DNA of 64,000 nucleotides from Streptomyces zhaozhouensis (lineage in GTDB: Bacteria > Actinomycetota > Actinomycetes > Streptomycetales > Streptomycetaceae). The stretch is taken from assembly GCF_900230195.1 (NCBI RefSeq), contig NZ_OCNE01000004.1, positions 310,001 to 374,000 of the forward strand, given 5' to 3'. Below, in pieces: positions 17,387 to 26,278 of the stretch. The translations under genes and the position numbers were made by a program. Under the pieces are notes generated by a model, which ran no database searches, was not told where the DNA came from, and worked only from the letters and a program-made list of their open reading frames with translations. How positions within the stretch are numbered: the stretch's first letter is position 1; each line of letters opens with the position of its first letter.

Positions 17387-18714
17387 CCAGCACCACGACA
17401 CCCCCCGCGACCGCCGGACGGCCGCAGCCGGGATGGCGGCAGCGCCGCGCGGCCTTCGCCTCGGCGTGGCTGGGCTGGATGCTCGACGGGTTCGAGACCT
17501 ACGCCATCGTGCTCGTCGGCGGGCTGGTCATGGCCGACCTCGTCGGCCCCGACGCCTCACCGATGTACTTCAGCGTCGTGCTCGCCGTCCAACTGGTGGC
17601 CTGGGCCGTCGGAGGACTCGCCTCCGGCGTGCTGATCGACTACTTCGGCCGCCGCCGGGTGCTGATGTACTCGATCCTGCTCTACTCGGTCGCCACCGGA
17701 CTCGCCGCGCTGGCGCCGAACTTCGGGATCTTCCTGGCGCTGCGGGTGCTCGCCGGCTTCGGCATGGGCGCCGAGTGGGGGCCGGGCAGCGCGCTGGTCG
17801 CCGAGTCCTGGCCCAACCGCTCCCGTGGCCGGGGCGTGGCCCTGCTCCAGTCGGCGTTCGGCGTCGGCTTCCTCCTCGCCACCGGCGCCTTCCAGCTTCT
17901 GGAGGGCACCGGGAGCGACGCCTGGCGGTGGATGCTGCTGCTGGGCGCGGTGCCCGCGCTGCTCGTGCTGGTGATCCGCCGCACCGTCGGCGAGTCCGAG
18001 CTGTGGCGGGCGACCGACGAACGCCGCCGCGCCGTCGCGCGGCGGGCCCGCGCCGGCGAACCGCTCGCGGACGACGAACGCGCCCTCATCGGCTTCCCGT
18101 TGCGGCGCATCTTCGCCGACCCGCTCTGGCGCTCCCGGCTGCTGCGGCTGCTGGTGCTGTCGGCGGCGAGCCTGGTCGGCTGGTGGGCGGTCTCCACCTG
18201 GATCCCCCGTTACGTCGGCGAGGCCGTCGCGGCGGCCGGCTCCTCCTCCACGACGGTCACCCTCATCGTGCTGGCCTACAACGTCGGGGGAGTCCTCGGC
18301 TGGCTGCTCTGGGGCGTCCTCGCCGACGTCGTGGGGCGCCGCTGGACGCTGTGGGGGTACTACCTCGGCGCGCTGTCGCTGACCTGGCTGCTCTTCGGCG
18401 TCGACTGGCCCTCGCTCGGCTGGCTGGCCGTGGTGGTCTTCGTCAACGGGGTCTTCACCCTCGGCCAGATGGGCTGGATGGCGACCTACCCGGCCGAGCT
18501 CTTCCCCACGGCCGTGCGCGGCACCGCCATCACCACCGTGTTCAACGGCACCCGCTTCATCGCGGCGGCCGGCGCCCTGCTCTCCGGCTCGCTCGTCGCC
18601 GGCCTCGGCGGCATCTCCACGGCGGCGCTGACCATCGGCTCGATCTACGCGCTCGGTCTGGTCTTCGCCCTCATCGCGGGCCCCGAGACCCGCGGGAGGC
18701 CGCTGCCCGACTGA
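17383..18714 (+). CDS. MFS transporter (acid/sugar-acid symporter type)
   Basis: 443 residues with about 12 membrane helices. The MFS signature GVLIDYFGRRRVLMYS lies between helices 2 and 3, with a related DVVGRRWTLWG in the second half. The RxxxExWP segment (GMGAEWGPGSALVAESWP) is typical of aromatic-acid/sialic-acid symporters. A basic central loop (about residues 205-240) separates the halves. As the last gene of the operon (GTG at 17383, GTGA overlap), it is probably the substrate importer. A hairpin follows. Confidence 0.87.
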   Translation: MTSTTTPPATAGRPQPGWRQRRAAFASAWLGWMLDGFETYAIVLVGGLVMADLVGPDASPMYFSVVLAVQLVAWAVGGLASGVLIDYFGRRRVLMYSILLYSVATGLAALAPNFGIFLALRVLAGFGMGAEWGPGSALVAESWPNRSRGRGVALLQSAFGVGFLLATGAFQLLEGTGSDAWRWMLLLGAVPALLVLVIRRTVGESELWRATDERRRAVARRARAGEPLADDERALIGFPLRRIFADPLWRSRLLRLLVLSAASLVGWWAVSTWIPRYVGEAVAAAGSSSTTVTLIVLAYNVGGVLGWLLWGVLADVVGRRWTLWGYYLGALSLTWLLFGVDWPSLGWLAVVVFVNGVFTLGQMGWMATYPAELFPTAVRGTAITTVFNGTRFIAAAGALLSGSLVAGLGGISTAALTIGSIYALGLVFALIAGPETRGRPLPD

Positions 18715-18733
18715 ACTGCCGCCGTCGGACACG

Positions 18734-18764
18734 CCCCGGGGCGGGGGCCTCCCCCACCCCGGGG
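18734..18764 (+). terminator. GC-rich hairpin after the monooxygenase operon
   Basis: A stem of 14 positions (one mismatch) pairs CCCCGGGGCGGGGG with CCCCCACCCCGGGG around a 3-nt loop, 20 bp after the MFS stop. No U-tract follows, as is common for actinomycete terminators. Confidence 0.6.
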
Positions 18765-18839
18765 GTACGGCGCGCACCAGCGACGAAACGGCGGTGCGGG
18801 GGTTGGTGACGGGCCCGGCGCGCACGGGAGTCTGAGGGC

Positions 18840-20225
18840 ATGAAACGACGTACCGCCGTGCTCATCCCCACGGTCCTCCTCTCCCTCGGCGCGCTGGCCC
18901 TCACCACGCCGGCCGTCGGCTCCACCGGCCACCCGCCCGCCGACGCCTCGGAGCCCGCGGCCCCGGGGCGGCACCACGAGAGCGTGGTCGAGGCCATCGA
19001 CCGGGGCGCCCACACCTTGCGGACCACCCGGCCGACGGGCTCCCTGCGCGACCTGCGCGCCCTCGGCCGCATGGTCGGGGACGCCGAGGTGGTGGGCCTC
19101 GGCGAGGCCACCCACGGCTCGCGGGAGTTCTTCCAGATGAAGCACCGCGTCTTCCGCTACCTGGTCGAGGAGAGGGGCTTTCGGACCTTCTCCCTCGAAC
19201 TGCCCTGGAGCAGCGGCGTGCGGCTCGACGAGTACGTGGTGCACGGGAGGGGCGACCTCGACGAGATCGTGGCGGAGGAGTTCGTCGGCACGTACCGCAT
19301 CTGGAACAACCAGGACTACCGGGACCTCCTCACCTGGATGCGCGACCACAACCGTCGACACCCGGACGACCCGGTGCGGTTCATGGGCAACGACATGGGC
19401 TACGCGGGTCCGGAGCTGTACCAGCGCGTCGTCCACCACGTGTCCCGCGCGCGACCGGACCTGCTCGACCGGGTCACCGCGCTGTACGACGGACTGCCGC
19501 CGACCACCGACGCCGCCGCCTACAGCGAGGAGTACCTCACGCTGCCGCTCGACGAGCGCCGCGAACGGGCGGAGCGGACCCGGGAGGTCCACGCGCTGCT
19601 GCGCGACGCGGGCCCCGGCGGAGGCGACCGGGAGGAGCACCGGTGGGCGGTGCGGCACGCGCTGGCGATCCATCAGATGGCCGAGGGCATGGCCGTCGAC
19701 TTCGACGACGAGACCGAGGTCGTGGGGATGATGGAGTACCGCGACGAGGTGATGGCCGACAACGTGCGCTGGTGGCACCGGCACACCGGGGACCGCACGC
19801 TGGTCTCGGCCCACAACACCCATGTCTCCTACGACTCGTTCGACCCGAACTACCCGAAGACCCAGGGCGCCTTCCTGCGCGACGCGCTGGGGGACGGCTA
19901 TGTCAGCATCGGGTTCACTTTCTACGAGGGAGCGTTCAAGGCGTTCGGCACGGACGACGACGTGATCCGCACCTACCGCGTGGGCGGCGCCGAGGAGGGC
20001 TTCAACGAGGCGACCCTGGACCGCGCCCGCCGCGAGGACTACATCCTCGACATGCGCACGGCCCCCGAGGCGGCGCGCGCGTGGCTGGACACCGAACGCC
20101 CCACCTGGAACATCGGCGCCGGCTGGCCCGACCCCACCCGGTACACGACGGCCCTCGGCCGCGCCCACGACGTTCTGATCCACCTCCACGACATCGAGGC
20201 CACCACCTACCTCGGCGACTCCTGA
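18840..20225 (+). CDS. secreted erythromycin-esterase family protein
   Basis: 461 residues. The first 28 form a signal peptide (MKRR, a hydrophobic stretch LLSLGALALTTPA, then a small-residue cleavage region), so it is exported. The mature part belongs to the erythromycin esterase family (PF05139): GLGEATHGSREFFQMKHRVF (catalytic His and Glu, about residues 85-105), LELPWSSG, and VSAHNTHVSYDS (about 320). Known members open macrolide lactones, but most homologues have no tested substrate, so resistance should not be assumed. It stands alone after a hairpin. Confidence 0.85.
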   Translation: MKRRTAVLIPTVLLSLGALALTTPAVGSTGHPPADASEPAAPGRHHESVVEAIDRGAHTLRTTRPTGSLRDLRALGRMVGDAEVVGLGEATHGSREFFQMKHRVFRYLVEERGFRTFSLELPWSSGVRLDEYVVHGRGDLDEIVAEEFVGTYRIWNNQDYRDLLTWMRDHNRRHPDDPVRFMGNDMGYAGPELYQRVVHHVSRARPDLLDRVTALYDGLPPTTDAAAYSEEYLTLPLDERRERAERTREVHALLRDAGPGGGDREEHRWAVRHALAIHQMAEGMAVDFDDETEVVGMMEYRDEVMADNVRWWHRHTGDRTLVSAHNTHVSYDSFDPNYPKTQGAFLRDALGDGYVSIGFTFYEGAFKAFGTDDDVIRTYRVGGAEEGFNEATLDRARREDYILDMRTAPEAARAWLDTERPTWNIGAGWPDPTRYTTALGRAHDVLIHLHDIEATTYLGDS

Positions 20226-20280
20226 CCCGCCCGGCCCGGCCCCGCCCCGGCCCGCCCGTACGTGCGCGCGCCCGGGAAGC

Positions 20281-20320
20281 GCCGAAGAGTGCCGAAGAGC
20301 GCCGGAGAGTGCCGGAGAGT
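20281..20320 (+). repeat. four tandem 10-bp repeats upstream of a promoter
   Basis: GCCGAAGAGT, GCCGAAGAGC, GCCGGAGAGT and GCCGGAGAGT follow each other exactly, 10 bp apart and so nearly in phase with the DNA helix. They end 2 bp before the -35 box of the candidate promoter at 20323. The layout suggests an activator array or a bending element. Confidence 0.7.
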
Positions 20321-20322
20321 GA

Positions 20323-20351
20323 TTGTCCGCTCGCGGGCCGGTGGCTACGAT
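20323..20351 (+). promoter_or_regulatory. candidate promoter for the Rieske oxygenase gene
   Basis: TTGTCC and TACGAT are spaced by 17 nt, a good sigma-HrdB-type match. This predicts a 5' leader of about 200 nt before the ATG at 20563. The rest of the 337-bp space between the esterase and oxygenase genes holds the 10-bp repeat array and nothing else I can name. Confidence 0.5.
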
Positions 20352-20562
20352 CAACGCCACATCTCGGTTCGCGCCCCTCCGCACCCCGCGTTCTCCGCAC
20401 TTCCGCCCCTCCGCGTCCCGCGCCCTCCGCGTCGCGCGGATCGGCTCCGCACCGTCGGCGGTGGCACCGCTCGCGCGGCCGGTGACGGGAGCGCGGTGGC
20501 GCGCGTGCGGCGGGGCGCTTCCGAGGCCGCCGGCACGAACTCGTCGAAGGAGTGGGTCCGAG

Positions 20563-21771
20563 ATGAAGCAACACGAACAGGTGGCGATGCTCAAGCGTCT
20601 CCTCGCGCTCCGCGAGACACGGCGCGACGAGCGGATGCTCGACGAGGTCGTTCGGATCCCGGTCACCAAGTACACCGACCAGGGCCTGCTGGACCGCGAA
20701 CTGGCCTCCGCCTTCACCCGGTTCCCGCTCGTCGCCTGCCACGCCTCCGCGCTCTCGGAGCCCGGGTCCTACGTCACCAGCGACTGGGAGCGGTTTCCCT
20801 ACGTCGTGGTGCGCGGCGACGACGGGCGGGTGCGGGCCTTCTACAACCAGTGCCGCCACCGCGGCGCCCGGCTGGCCGACGAACGCGCGGGCTGCGTGAA
20901 GAACTTCGTCTGCCCGTTCCACGGCTGGGTGTACGAGCTGGACGGCACGCTGCGCGGCATCACCCGCGCGCACGACTTCCCCGGTGTGGACACCCGCGAG
21001 TACGGCCTGGTCGAGCTGCCCGCCGCGGAGTCGGGCGGGCTGATATGGGTCGCCCGGGACCCCGGGGCCTCCCTCGACATACCCGGCTTCCTCGGCACCT
21101 TCCACGACGACCTGGTCAACTTCGACGTCGCCTCGCTGGTCCAGTACAAGAAGACCAAGGTGGTCAAGGAGGCCAACTGGAAGCTGCTGATCAAGACCTA
21201 CCTGGAGGGTTACCACGTCCCCTACCTGCACCGGGACACCCTCGCCCGAGCGTTCAAACGGGGCGTGATCGCACACGACGAGGACGGGCCGCACATCCGG
21301 CTGTCCGCCGCGCGCACCAACGTGGGGGAGGTGACGGCCAAGCCGGAGGAGGAGTGGCGCATCCTCGACCACGCCTCGGTCTACTACACGCTCTTCCCCA
21401 ACACCTTCTTCATCCTCCACCCCGACTACGTGTCCATCAACACCTTCTGGCCGCTGGCCCCGGACCGGACGATCTGGACCCACGACATGCTCTACCGGGA
21501 CGCGGACTTCGCCGGGTCGGCCGGGCAGAGCGCGTTGGAGAAGCGGTTCGCGTTCACCAACGACACCGTCTTCGACCAGGAGGACTTCGCCATCGCGGAG
21601 AACGTCCAGCGCAGCCTGGTACACGGCGGCAGCGACCACCATGTGCTGGGGCTCGCCGAGGGGTTGTTGGCCATGTTCCAGGACACCATCGACGCGCGCC
21701 TGGCCCCGCCCCGCGACGCCCCGCCCCGCGACACCACTCCCCACGACACCACGACGGGACACCCGGCATGA
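20563..21771 (+). CDS. Rieske non-heme iron oxygenase, alpha subunit
   Basis: 402 residues. The N-terminal Rieske domain binds a [2Fe-2S] cluster with QCRHRGARL (Cys, His; about residue 97) and CPFHGWVY (Cys, His; about 117). The catalytic domain has the mononuclear iron motif LEGYHVPYLH (about 212-221). Such enzymes hydroxylate or demethylate aromatic or quaternary-amine compounds using electrons from a separate reductase, which is not encoded here. AAGGAG lies 10 nt before the ATG at 20563. It ends in a Pro/Asp/Thr-rich tail and overlaps the thioesterase gene. Confidence 0.88.
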   Translation: MKQHEQVAMLKRLLALRETRRDERMLDEVVRIPVTKYTDQGLLDRELASAFTRFPLVACHASALSEPGSYVTSDWERFPYVVVRGDDGRVRAFYNQCRHRGARLADERAGCVKNFVCPFHGWVYELDGTLRGITRAHDFPGVDTREYGLVELPAAESGGLIWVARDPGASLDIPGFLGTFHDDLVNFDVASLVQYKKTKVVKEANWKLLIKTYLEGYHVPYLHRDTLARAFKRGVIAHDEDGPHIRLSAARTNVGEVTAKPEEEWRILDHASVYYTLFPNTFFILHPDYVSINTFWPLAPDRTIWTHDMLYRDADFAGSAGQSALEKRFAFTNDTVFDQEDFAIAENVQRSLVHGGSDHHVLGLAEGLLAMFQDTIDARLAPPRDAPPRDTTPHDTTTGHPA

Positions 21772-22214
21772 CCACCGACGAACTCACCGCCTTCGCCCAC
21801 GGCGTCTTCGACGCGCAGCCGTTCAGCGGCTTCCTGGGCGCCGAACTGACCGACGTCGGCCCCGGCACGGCGGAGATCCGGGTCCGCAACCGGCCCGAAC
21901 TCCAGCAGCAGCACGGCTTCCTCCACGGCGGCGTGGTCAGCTACCTCGCCGACAACGCCCTCACGTTCGCGGGCGGCCTCGCCCTCGGCGGCGACGCGCT
22001 CACCGCCGAGTACAAGATCAACTACGCCAGGCCCGCGGTGGGCGACGTGATCGTCGCGCGGGCCGAGGCGGTGGTCACCACCCGCCGGCAGGCCATCTGC
22101 CGCTGCACGATCACGGTCCACCAGGACGGCGCGGCCGACGGAGACGGCCGCGTCGTCGCCGTCGCCCAGGGCACCATCGTCAGCGCCGGCCCGGCGCGCG
22201 CCGACGCGGGCTGA
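21768..22214 (+). CDS. PaaI-family hot-dog thioesterase
   Basis: 148 residues. The hot-dog fold signature QQHGFLHGGVVSYLADNALTFAG carries the HGG and Asp positions used by PaaI-type acyl-CoA thioesterases. It is translationally coupled to the Rieske gene (ATGA at 21768), so it probably releases a CoA-bound aromatic or acyl product of that pathway. Confidence 0.85.
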   Translation: MTTDELTAFAHGVFDAQPFSGFLGAELTDVGPGTAEIRVRNRPELQQQHGFLHGGVVSYLADNALTFAGGLALGGDALTAEYKINYARPAVGDVIVARAEAVVTTRRQAICRCTITVHQDGAADGDGRVVAVAQGTIVSAGPARADAG

Positions 22215-22237
22215 GAGCCACGAGGAGGCCGGCGACC

Positions 22238-22666
22238 TCAGGGGAGCCGCGCGCGCACCCACCGGGGATCGGGGTTGGTGTGCGGCCGGCCCGCCACGAC
22301 GACGGTCGGCACGGTCTCGTCGCCGCCGTTGGCGGTCCGCACCGCCGCGGCGCCCGCCGGGTCGCGCCAGATATTGACCCAGTGCGACCGGCGGGCGCCG
22401 CGGCCAAGCCGCAGCCGCAGCCGTATGCAGTACCTGCACCCCGGTCGCCAGAAGACGATCGGCCGGCCGTCGACCGCGCTCCGGCGCCGCGCCTCCTCCG
22501 CGCCGATGGACTTCGGGAAGATCAGGGGCGAGTGCGCGCCGGCGAGCACCAGGAAGGCCACCAGGGCCACGACGGCCCCGCCCGGGTTCCCCCCGAGGCC
22601 CTGCGCCACGGCGACCGCCGCGCCGCTGAGCACGAACAGCATCGGCAGAACCCAGGCGCGCCTCAT
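22238..22666 (-). CDS. membrane-anchored glutaredoxin-like protein
   Basis: 142 residues. Two N-terminal hydrophobic helices (about residues 5-22 and 30-46) are followed by a glutaredoxin/mycoredoxin-type domain. This has the active site FWRPGCRYCIRLR (CRYC, about 74-77) and the cis-Pro region DETVPTVVVAGR. Similar actinobacterial proteins reduce mixed disulfides with mycothiol. It converges on the thioesterase gene with a 23-bp gap. Confidence 0.8.
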   Translation of the reverse strand: MRRAWVLPMLFVLSGAAVAVAQGLGGNPGGAVVALVAFLVLAGAHSPLIFPKSIGAEEARRRSAVDGRPIVFWRPGCRYCIRLRLRLGRGARRSHWVNIWRDPAGAAAVRTANGGDETVPTVVVAGRPHTNPDPRWVRARLP

Positions 22667-22722
22667 GGTGGGGCAGGCTACCAACGGCCTCTCCCCGGCG
22701 CCGTTCCGGGCTTCGGCCGGGC

Positions 22723-22750
22723 GCCGGGTGCCGGGTGCCGGGTGCCGGGC
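22723..22750 (+). repeat. four 7-bp GCCGGG(T/C) tandem repeats
   Basis: GCCGGGT occurs three times and GCCGGGC once in direct succession, upstream of the glutaredoxin-like gene. The wider space 22667-23135 (469 bp) between this divergent gene and csp otherwise holds the csp promoter and leader. I could not place promoter boxes there with confidence. Confidence 0.55.
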
Positions 22751-23135
22751 GTCGGGGCGCGGCGGGCCCGTGCGGAACCGTCCTCGTGCCCGGCGGCGCA
22801 CCCACGGGCCCGGCCCACGGCTCACTTCTCCCGGAATACTGTGGCCGGGCCACCCCGATATCTGTTGCCGTGAACACAGTATTTGGCGGGGCGTGCGAAG
22901 AGGTTTATTTCCCTGGCGGGAGAAGCGGAAATTCTCGGCGCACGCGGGCCGCTTCGACGTGCTACTGTCGTTCTCGGTTGCAGTTGTGGTTCCCAAAACT
23001 CCAGGGGCTTCGGTCGGTTTTGTGCCGTCGAAATGAGCCTGGTGGTTCCGGTCTTTTTCGGTCGGGGTGATCATCGCGGCGACACGGTGTCCGCACGGTG
23101 TGGACGCCGGTGCACTGCCCCCGAAGGAGACTGAC

Positions 23136-23339
23136 ATGAGCACCGGTACTGTGAAGTGGTTCAACGCGGAAAAGGGCTTCGGCTTCATCGAGCAGGAGGG
23201 CGGCGGCGCCGACGTGTTCGCCCACTACTCGAACATCTCCGCACAGGGCTTTCGCGAGCTGATCGAGGGCCAGAAGGTGAACTTCGACATCGCGCAGGGC
23301 CAGAAGGGCCCGACGGCCGAGAACATCGTTCCCGCCTGA
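23136..23339 (+). CDS. csp: cold-shock protein (CspA family)
   Basis: 67 residues, the full length of a single cold-shock domain. RNP1 (KGFGFIEQ) and RNP2 (VFAHYSNI) are present, so it binds single-stranded RNA or DNA and melts RNA structure. AAGGAG lies 7 nt before the ATG at 23136. It has a long upstream leader, common for csp genes whose mRNA senses temperature. It is followed by a hairpin and then by a DEAD-box helicase, a frequent partner in Streptomyces. Confidence 0.95.
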   Translation: MSTGTVKWFNAEKGFGFIEQEGGGADVFAHYSNISAQGFRELIEGQKVNFDIAQGQKGPTAENIVPA

Positions 23340-23362
23340 CACGACAGGGCGTTCGCAGCTGG

Positions 23363-23388
23363 GGCCCGCATCCTTCGGGGTGCGGGCC
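23363..23388 (+). terminator. UUCG-loop hairpin after csp
   Basis: An 11-bp stem (GGCCCGCATCC pairing with GGGTGCGGGCC, one G-U) is closed by a TTCG tetraloop, 23 bp after the csp stop. The UUCG loop gives unusual stability. It may also protect the csp mRNA 3' end. Confidence 0.75.
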
Positions 23389-23611
23389 ACAGCCGCGCCG
23401 TCTCGCGGTGGCGCCTTCCGTACGTGAGGACTCCGACGAAGGCCGCCCCGCCCCGCACCCGCCACCGCGGTCGCCTTCTCCGTTTGCGGCCGCGCAGAAA
23501 GTGCGCGATCAGAATTCCTGACGCGCCACGTTCGGCCGATTCTTGCGACTCCCCGTGTCGCCGATTTACAGGGGAATTCCTTGATGTGGGCCGTATCAAG
23601 GAAGGCTCCTC

Positions 23612-25114
23612 ATGAACCGCACGCGTAAAAACAATGGCTCTTCCAGGACCCGTGACGGCGGCGCCGTCACGGTCAGGAAGAACGGCGGGGCCGGTGCCCC
23701 GACCAGCAGCCGCGTGGGCAGGCCGGCCCGTTCCGGCGGTCGCGGCTCTCGACCCGCCAGGCCGCACGGCGAGTTCGCCCTCCCCAGGACGATCAGCCCC
23801 GCGCTTCCCGCCGTGGAGAAATTCGCCGATCTCGACATGCCGAGGGCGCTCGTGTCCGCGCTGGGCGCGCAGGGGGTGACCACTCCTTTCCCGATCCAGG
23901 CCGCGACGCTTCCGAACTCCCTCGCCGGGCGCGACGTCCTGGGCCGGGGGCGCACCGGCTCGGGCAAGACGCTCGCCTTCGGCCTGGCCCTGCTCTCCCG
24001 CACGGCCGGGCGGCGTGCCGACGCGGGACAGCCGCTCGCGCTGGTGCTCGTGCCGACCCGCGAGCTGGCGCAGCAGGTCACCGAGGCGCTCACCCCGTAC
24101 GCCCGGGCCGTGCGCCTGCGGCTGGCCACGGTCGTGGGCGGGATGCCGACGGGCAGGCAGATGTCGGCCCTGCGCGGCGGGGCCGAGGTCGTGGTCGCCA
24201 CCCCCGGACGCCTCAAGGACCTGATCGACCGTGGCCACTGCCGCCTGGACCAGGTCGCCGTCACCGTCCTCGACGAGGCCGACCAGATGACCGACATGGG
24301 CTTCATGCCGCAGGTCACGGCACTGCTCGACCAGGTGCTCCCGCAGGGGCAGCGCATGTTGTTCTCGGCGACCCTCGACCGCAACGTCGACCGGCTCGTG
24401 CGCCGTTACCTCAACGACCCCGTCGTGCACTCGGTCGACCCCTCCGCCGGCGCGGTCAGCACGATGGAGCACCACGTGCTGCACGTCCACGACGCGGACA
24501 AACACGCGACCACCACCGAGATCGCCGCCCGCGACGGGCGCGTGCTCCTCTTCCTCGACACCAAACACGCCGTCGACCGGCTCACCAAGCACCTCCTCAA
24601 CAGCGGGGTACGGGCCGCCGCCCTGCACGGCGGGAAGAGCCAGCCGCAACGCACCCGCACGCTGGACCAGTTCAAGACCGGCCACATCAGCGTGCTGGTG
24701 GCCACCAACGTCGCCGCGCGCGGCATCCACGTCGACCACCTCGACCTCGTCGTCAACGTCGATCCGCCGACCGACCACAAGGATTACCTCCACCGTGGTG
24801 GCCGCACGGCGCGTGCCGGTGAGTCCGGCAGTGTCGTCACCCTGGTCACCCCGAACCAGCGCCGGAGCATGACCCGCCTCATGGCGGCCGCCGGCGTCGT
24901 CCCGCGGGTCACCCGGGTCCGCTCCGGCGAGGAGGCCCTGCGCGACATCACCGGGGCGCAGGCCCCCTCCGGTGTCCCCGTCGTCATCAAGGCACCGGTG
25001 GTCGAACGTCACCGCAAGCGCGGTGGAGGCGCCGCCTCGCGCGGCCGACGCGGCTCCGCCCGGCTGACCGGGCGCGCGCCCGCCCGACGGCCCGCGTCCG
25101 GGGCGGCCGCGTAG
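23612..25114 (+). CDS. DEAD-box RNA helicase
   Basis: 500 residues. The helicase motifs run in order: Q motif TPFPIQAATLP, motif I GRTGSGKT (about residue 114), PTRELAQQ, TPGRLKDL, motif II LDEADQM (about 220), motif III SATLD, then in the second RecA domain VLLFLDTKHAVDRL, ATNVAARGIHVD and HRGGRTARAG. The N- and C-terminal ends are basic, Gly/Arg-rich RNA-binding tails. It probably unwinds structured mRNA or assists ribosome assembly in the cold, as its place after csp implies. AAGGAAGG precedes the ATG. Confidence 0.93.
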   Translation: MNRTRKNNGSSRTRDGGAVTVRKNGGAGAPTSSRVGRPARSGGRGSRPARPHGEFALPRTISPALPAVEKFADLDMPRALVSALGAQGVTTPFPIQAATLPNSLAGRDVLGRGRTGSGKTLAFGLALLSRTAGRRADAGQPLALVLVPTRELAQQVTEALTPYARAVRLRLATVVGGMPTGRQMSALRGGAEVVVATPGRLKDLIDRGHCRLDQVAVTVLDEADQMTDMGFMPQVTALLDQVLPQGQRMLFSATLDRNVDRLVRRYLNDPVVHSVDPSAGAVSTMEHHVLHVHDADKHATTTEIAARDGRVLLFLDTKHAVDRLTKHLLNSGVRAAALHGGKSQPQRTRTLDQFKTGHISVLVATNVAARGIHVDHLDLVVNVDPPTDHKDYLHRGGRTARAGESGSVVTLVTPNQRRSMTRLMAAAGVVPRVTRVRSGEEALRDITGAQAPSGVPVVIKAPVVERHRKRGGGAASRGRRGSARLTGRAPARRPASGAAA

Positions 25115-25171
25115 GCGGTGCCCAAAACCCACCCGATCAGGAAGCTGATCCACATCTCCAGGAGGCACCTC

Positions 25172-25483
25172 GTGACGCTGGTCCAGACGTGTGCACGCTC
25201 CACCCCGACCGTGCCGGCCGGGGCGGCCGATCGCACGGCGTCCGCCGGACCGCGGGTCTGGGACGCGATGACCGTCGAGGTCGCGCTCTCCCTCATGGCG
25301 GCCGCCGACACGGGCCACCTGGTCATCTGCGACGACGACGGCCAGCGCACCGGATGCGTCGCCCTGGACCGGCTCACCGACGTCCGTGACAGCCCCGGCT
25401 ACACGGACCGTGTCCGCCTGCGCGACCTCGCCGACACCGCGGGCCACTGCGCACCCCCGGAGCTGCTCGTCGTCCCCGGCTGA
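25172..25483 (+). CDS. small CBS-domain-like protein of the cold-shock locus
   Basis: 103 residues from the GTG at 25172, chosen because AGGAGG lies 6 nt upstream; the frame is open from 25118. The segment VWDAMTVEVALSLMAAADT followed by GHLVICDDDGQRTGCVALDRL resembles half of a CBS pair, which binds adenine nucleotides in other proteins. It is encoded 57 bp after the helicase and is a usual member of Streptomyces csp/DEAD-box loci. Exact role unknown. Confidence 0.7.
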   Translation: MTLVQTCARSTPTVPAGAADRTASAGPRVWDAMTVEVALSLMAAADTGHLVICDDDGQRTGCVALDRLTDVRDSPGYTDRVRLRDLADTAGHCAPPELLVVPG

Positions 25484-25534
25484 ACGGCTGCTTCCCCTCC
25501 CGTCCGCTCCCTCCCCCTATCCCTGTGAGGCATC

Positions 25535-25879
25535 ATGCGCTGTGTCATCGCCCGCTTCCCGTTCGACCTGACGAGGAACGGGGTGCTGGAATCGATGAAG
25601 GGGGTCAAGCCCGAGCCGGTCACCGACGACGTCGTCATCATCGGACGGCGCCACTACCCCGCCAAACAGGTCGGCCAGGTCGTCACCGGCCAGGACCGCC
25701 GGGACTTCAGCGTCGGCGAAGTCCTGCGGGCCATGACCCGTCTCGGCTTCACCTGCCGCACCGCCGCGTCCGCGTCCGCGTCCGCGTCCATGGCCAGTCC
25801 GTACCAGCGGGCCTCCACCATGCTCGGCGCGCGGTCCGTTCCCGACCACGGCCAGGGCGCGGGGCCGGGCCGTCCGTGA
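25535..25879 (+). CDS. conserved small protein of the cold-shock locus
   Basis: 114 residues. The first 78 or so (MRCVIARFPFDLTRNGVLES ... RRHYPAKQVGQVVTGQDRRD, then FSVGEVLRAMTRLGFTCR) look like a conserved Streptomyces protein seen beside csp and DEAD-box genes; no function is known to me. The tail is low complexity. Four GCGTCC units (25766-25789) encode an Ala-Ser run, and the remaining Gly/Pro-rich end is probably lineage-specific. The ATG at 25535 has GTGAGG 4 nt upstream. Confidence 0.7.
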   Translation: MRCVIARFPFDLTRNGVLESMKGVKPEPVTDDVVIIGRRHYPAKQVGQVVTGQDRRDFSVGEVLRAMTRLGFTCRTAASASASASMASPYQRASTMLGARSVPDHGQGAGPGRP

Positions 25880-25948
25880 CGATGCCTCCCGACCGCCCGG
25901 GCCGGAGGTGACGGGGGAGCGCCGGGGCCGGGCGCCACGGCAGGCGGA

Positions 25949-26278
25949 TCAGACGGGCGGTTTCGCCTGACCGCGGAGCTCCTCGTTGATGCGCTGCGCT
26001 TCCTCAAGCTGGTCCTCAAGGATGATGATGCGGCACGCGGCCTCGATGGGCGTGCCGGCGTCGACGAGTTCGCGGGCCCGGCCCGCGATGCGCAACTGGT
26101 AGCGGGAGTAGCGGCGGTGGCCGCCCTCGGACCGCAGCGGGGTGATCAGCCGGTGCTCACCCAGGGCGCGCAGGAAGGCCGGCGTGGCACCGAGCATCTC
26201 GGCGGCCCGGCCCATGGTGTAGGCGGGGTAGTCGTCGTCGTCGAACTTGTCGGCGGGCCTGGTACTGCGAGGGGGCAT
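25949..26278 (-). CDS. MerR-family regulator (helix-turn-helix)
   Basis: 109 residues. DDDDYPAYTMGRAAEMLGAT followed by PAFLRALGEHRLITPLRSEG and GHRRYSRYQ is a MerR-type winged helix (about residues 14-66). A C-terminal helix (IILEDQLEEAQRINEELRGQ) likely forms the dimer coiled coil. There is no ligand domain. It converges on the cold-shock genes and is the usual flanking regulator of such loci in Streptomyces. The ATG at 26278 is preceded by AAGAGGT; a longer frame to 26353 lacks a ribosome site. Confidence 0.8.
   Translation of the reverse strand: MPPRSTRPADKFDDDDYPAYTMGRAAEMLGATPAFLRALGEHRLITPLRSEGGHRRYSRYQLRIAGRARELVDAGTPIEAACRIIILEDQLEEAQRINEELRGQAKPPV

Noticed and set aside
18840..20225. 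Erythromycin-esterase-family protein as a macrolide resistance gene
   Set aside because: It has a signal peptide and no antibiotic context; the family is broad and mostly of unknown substrate.
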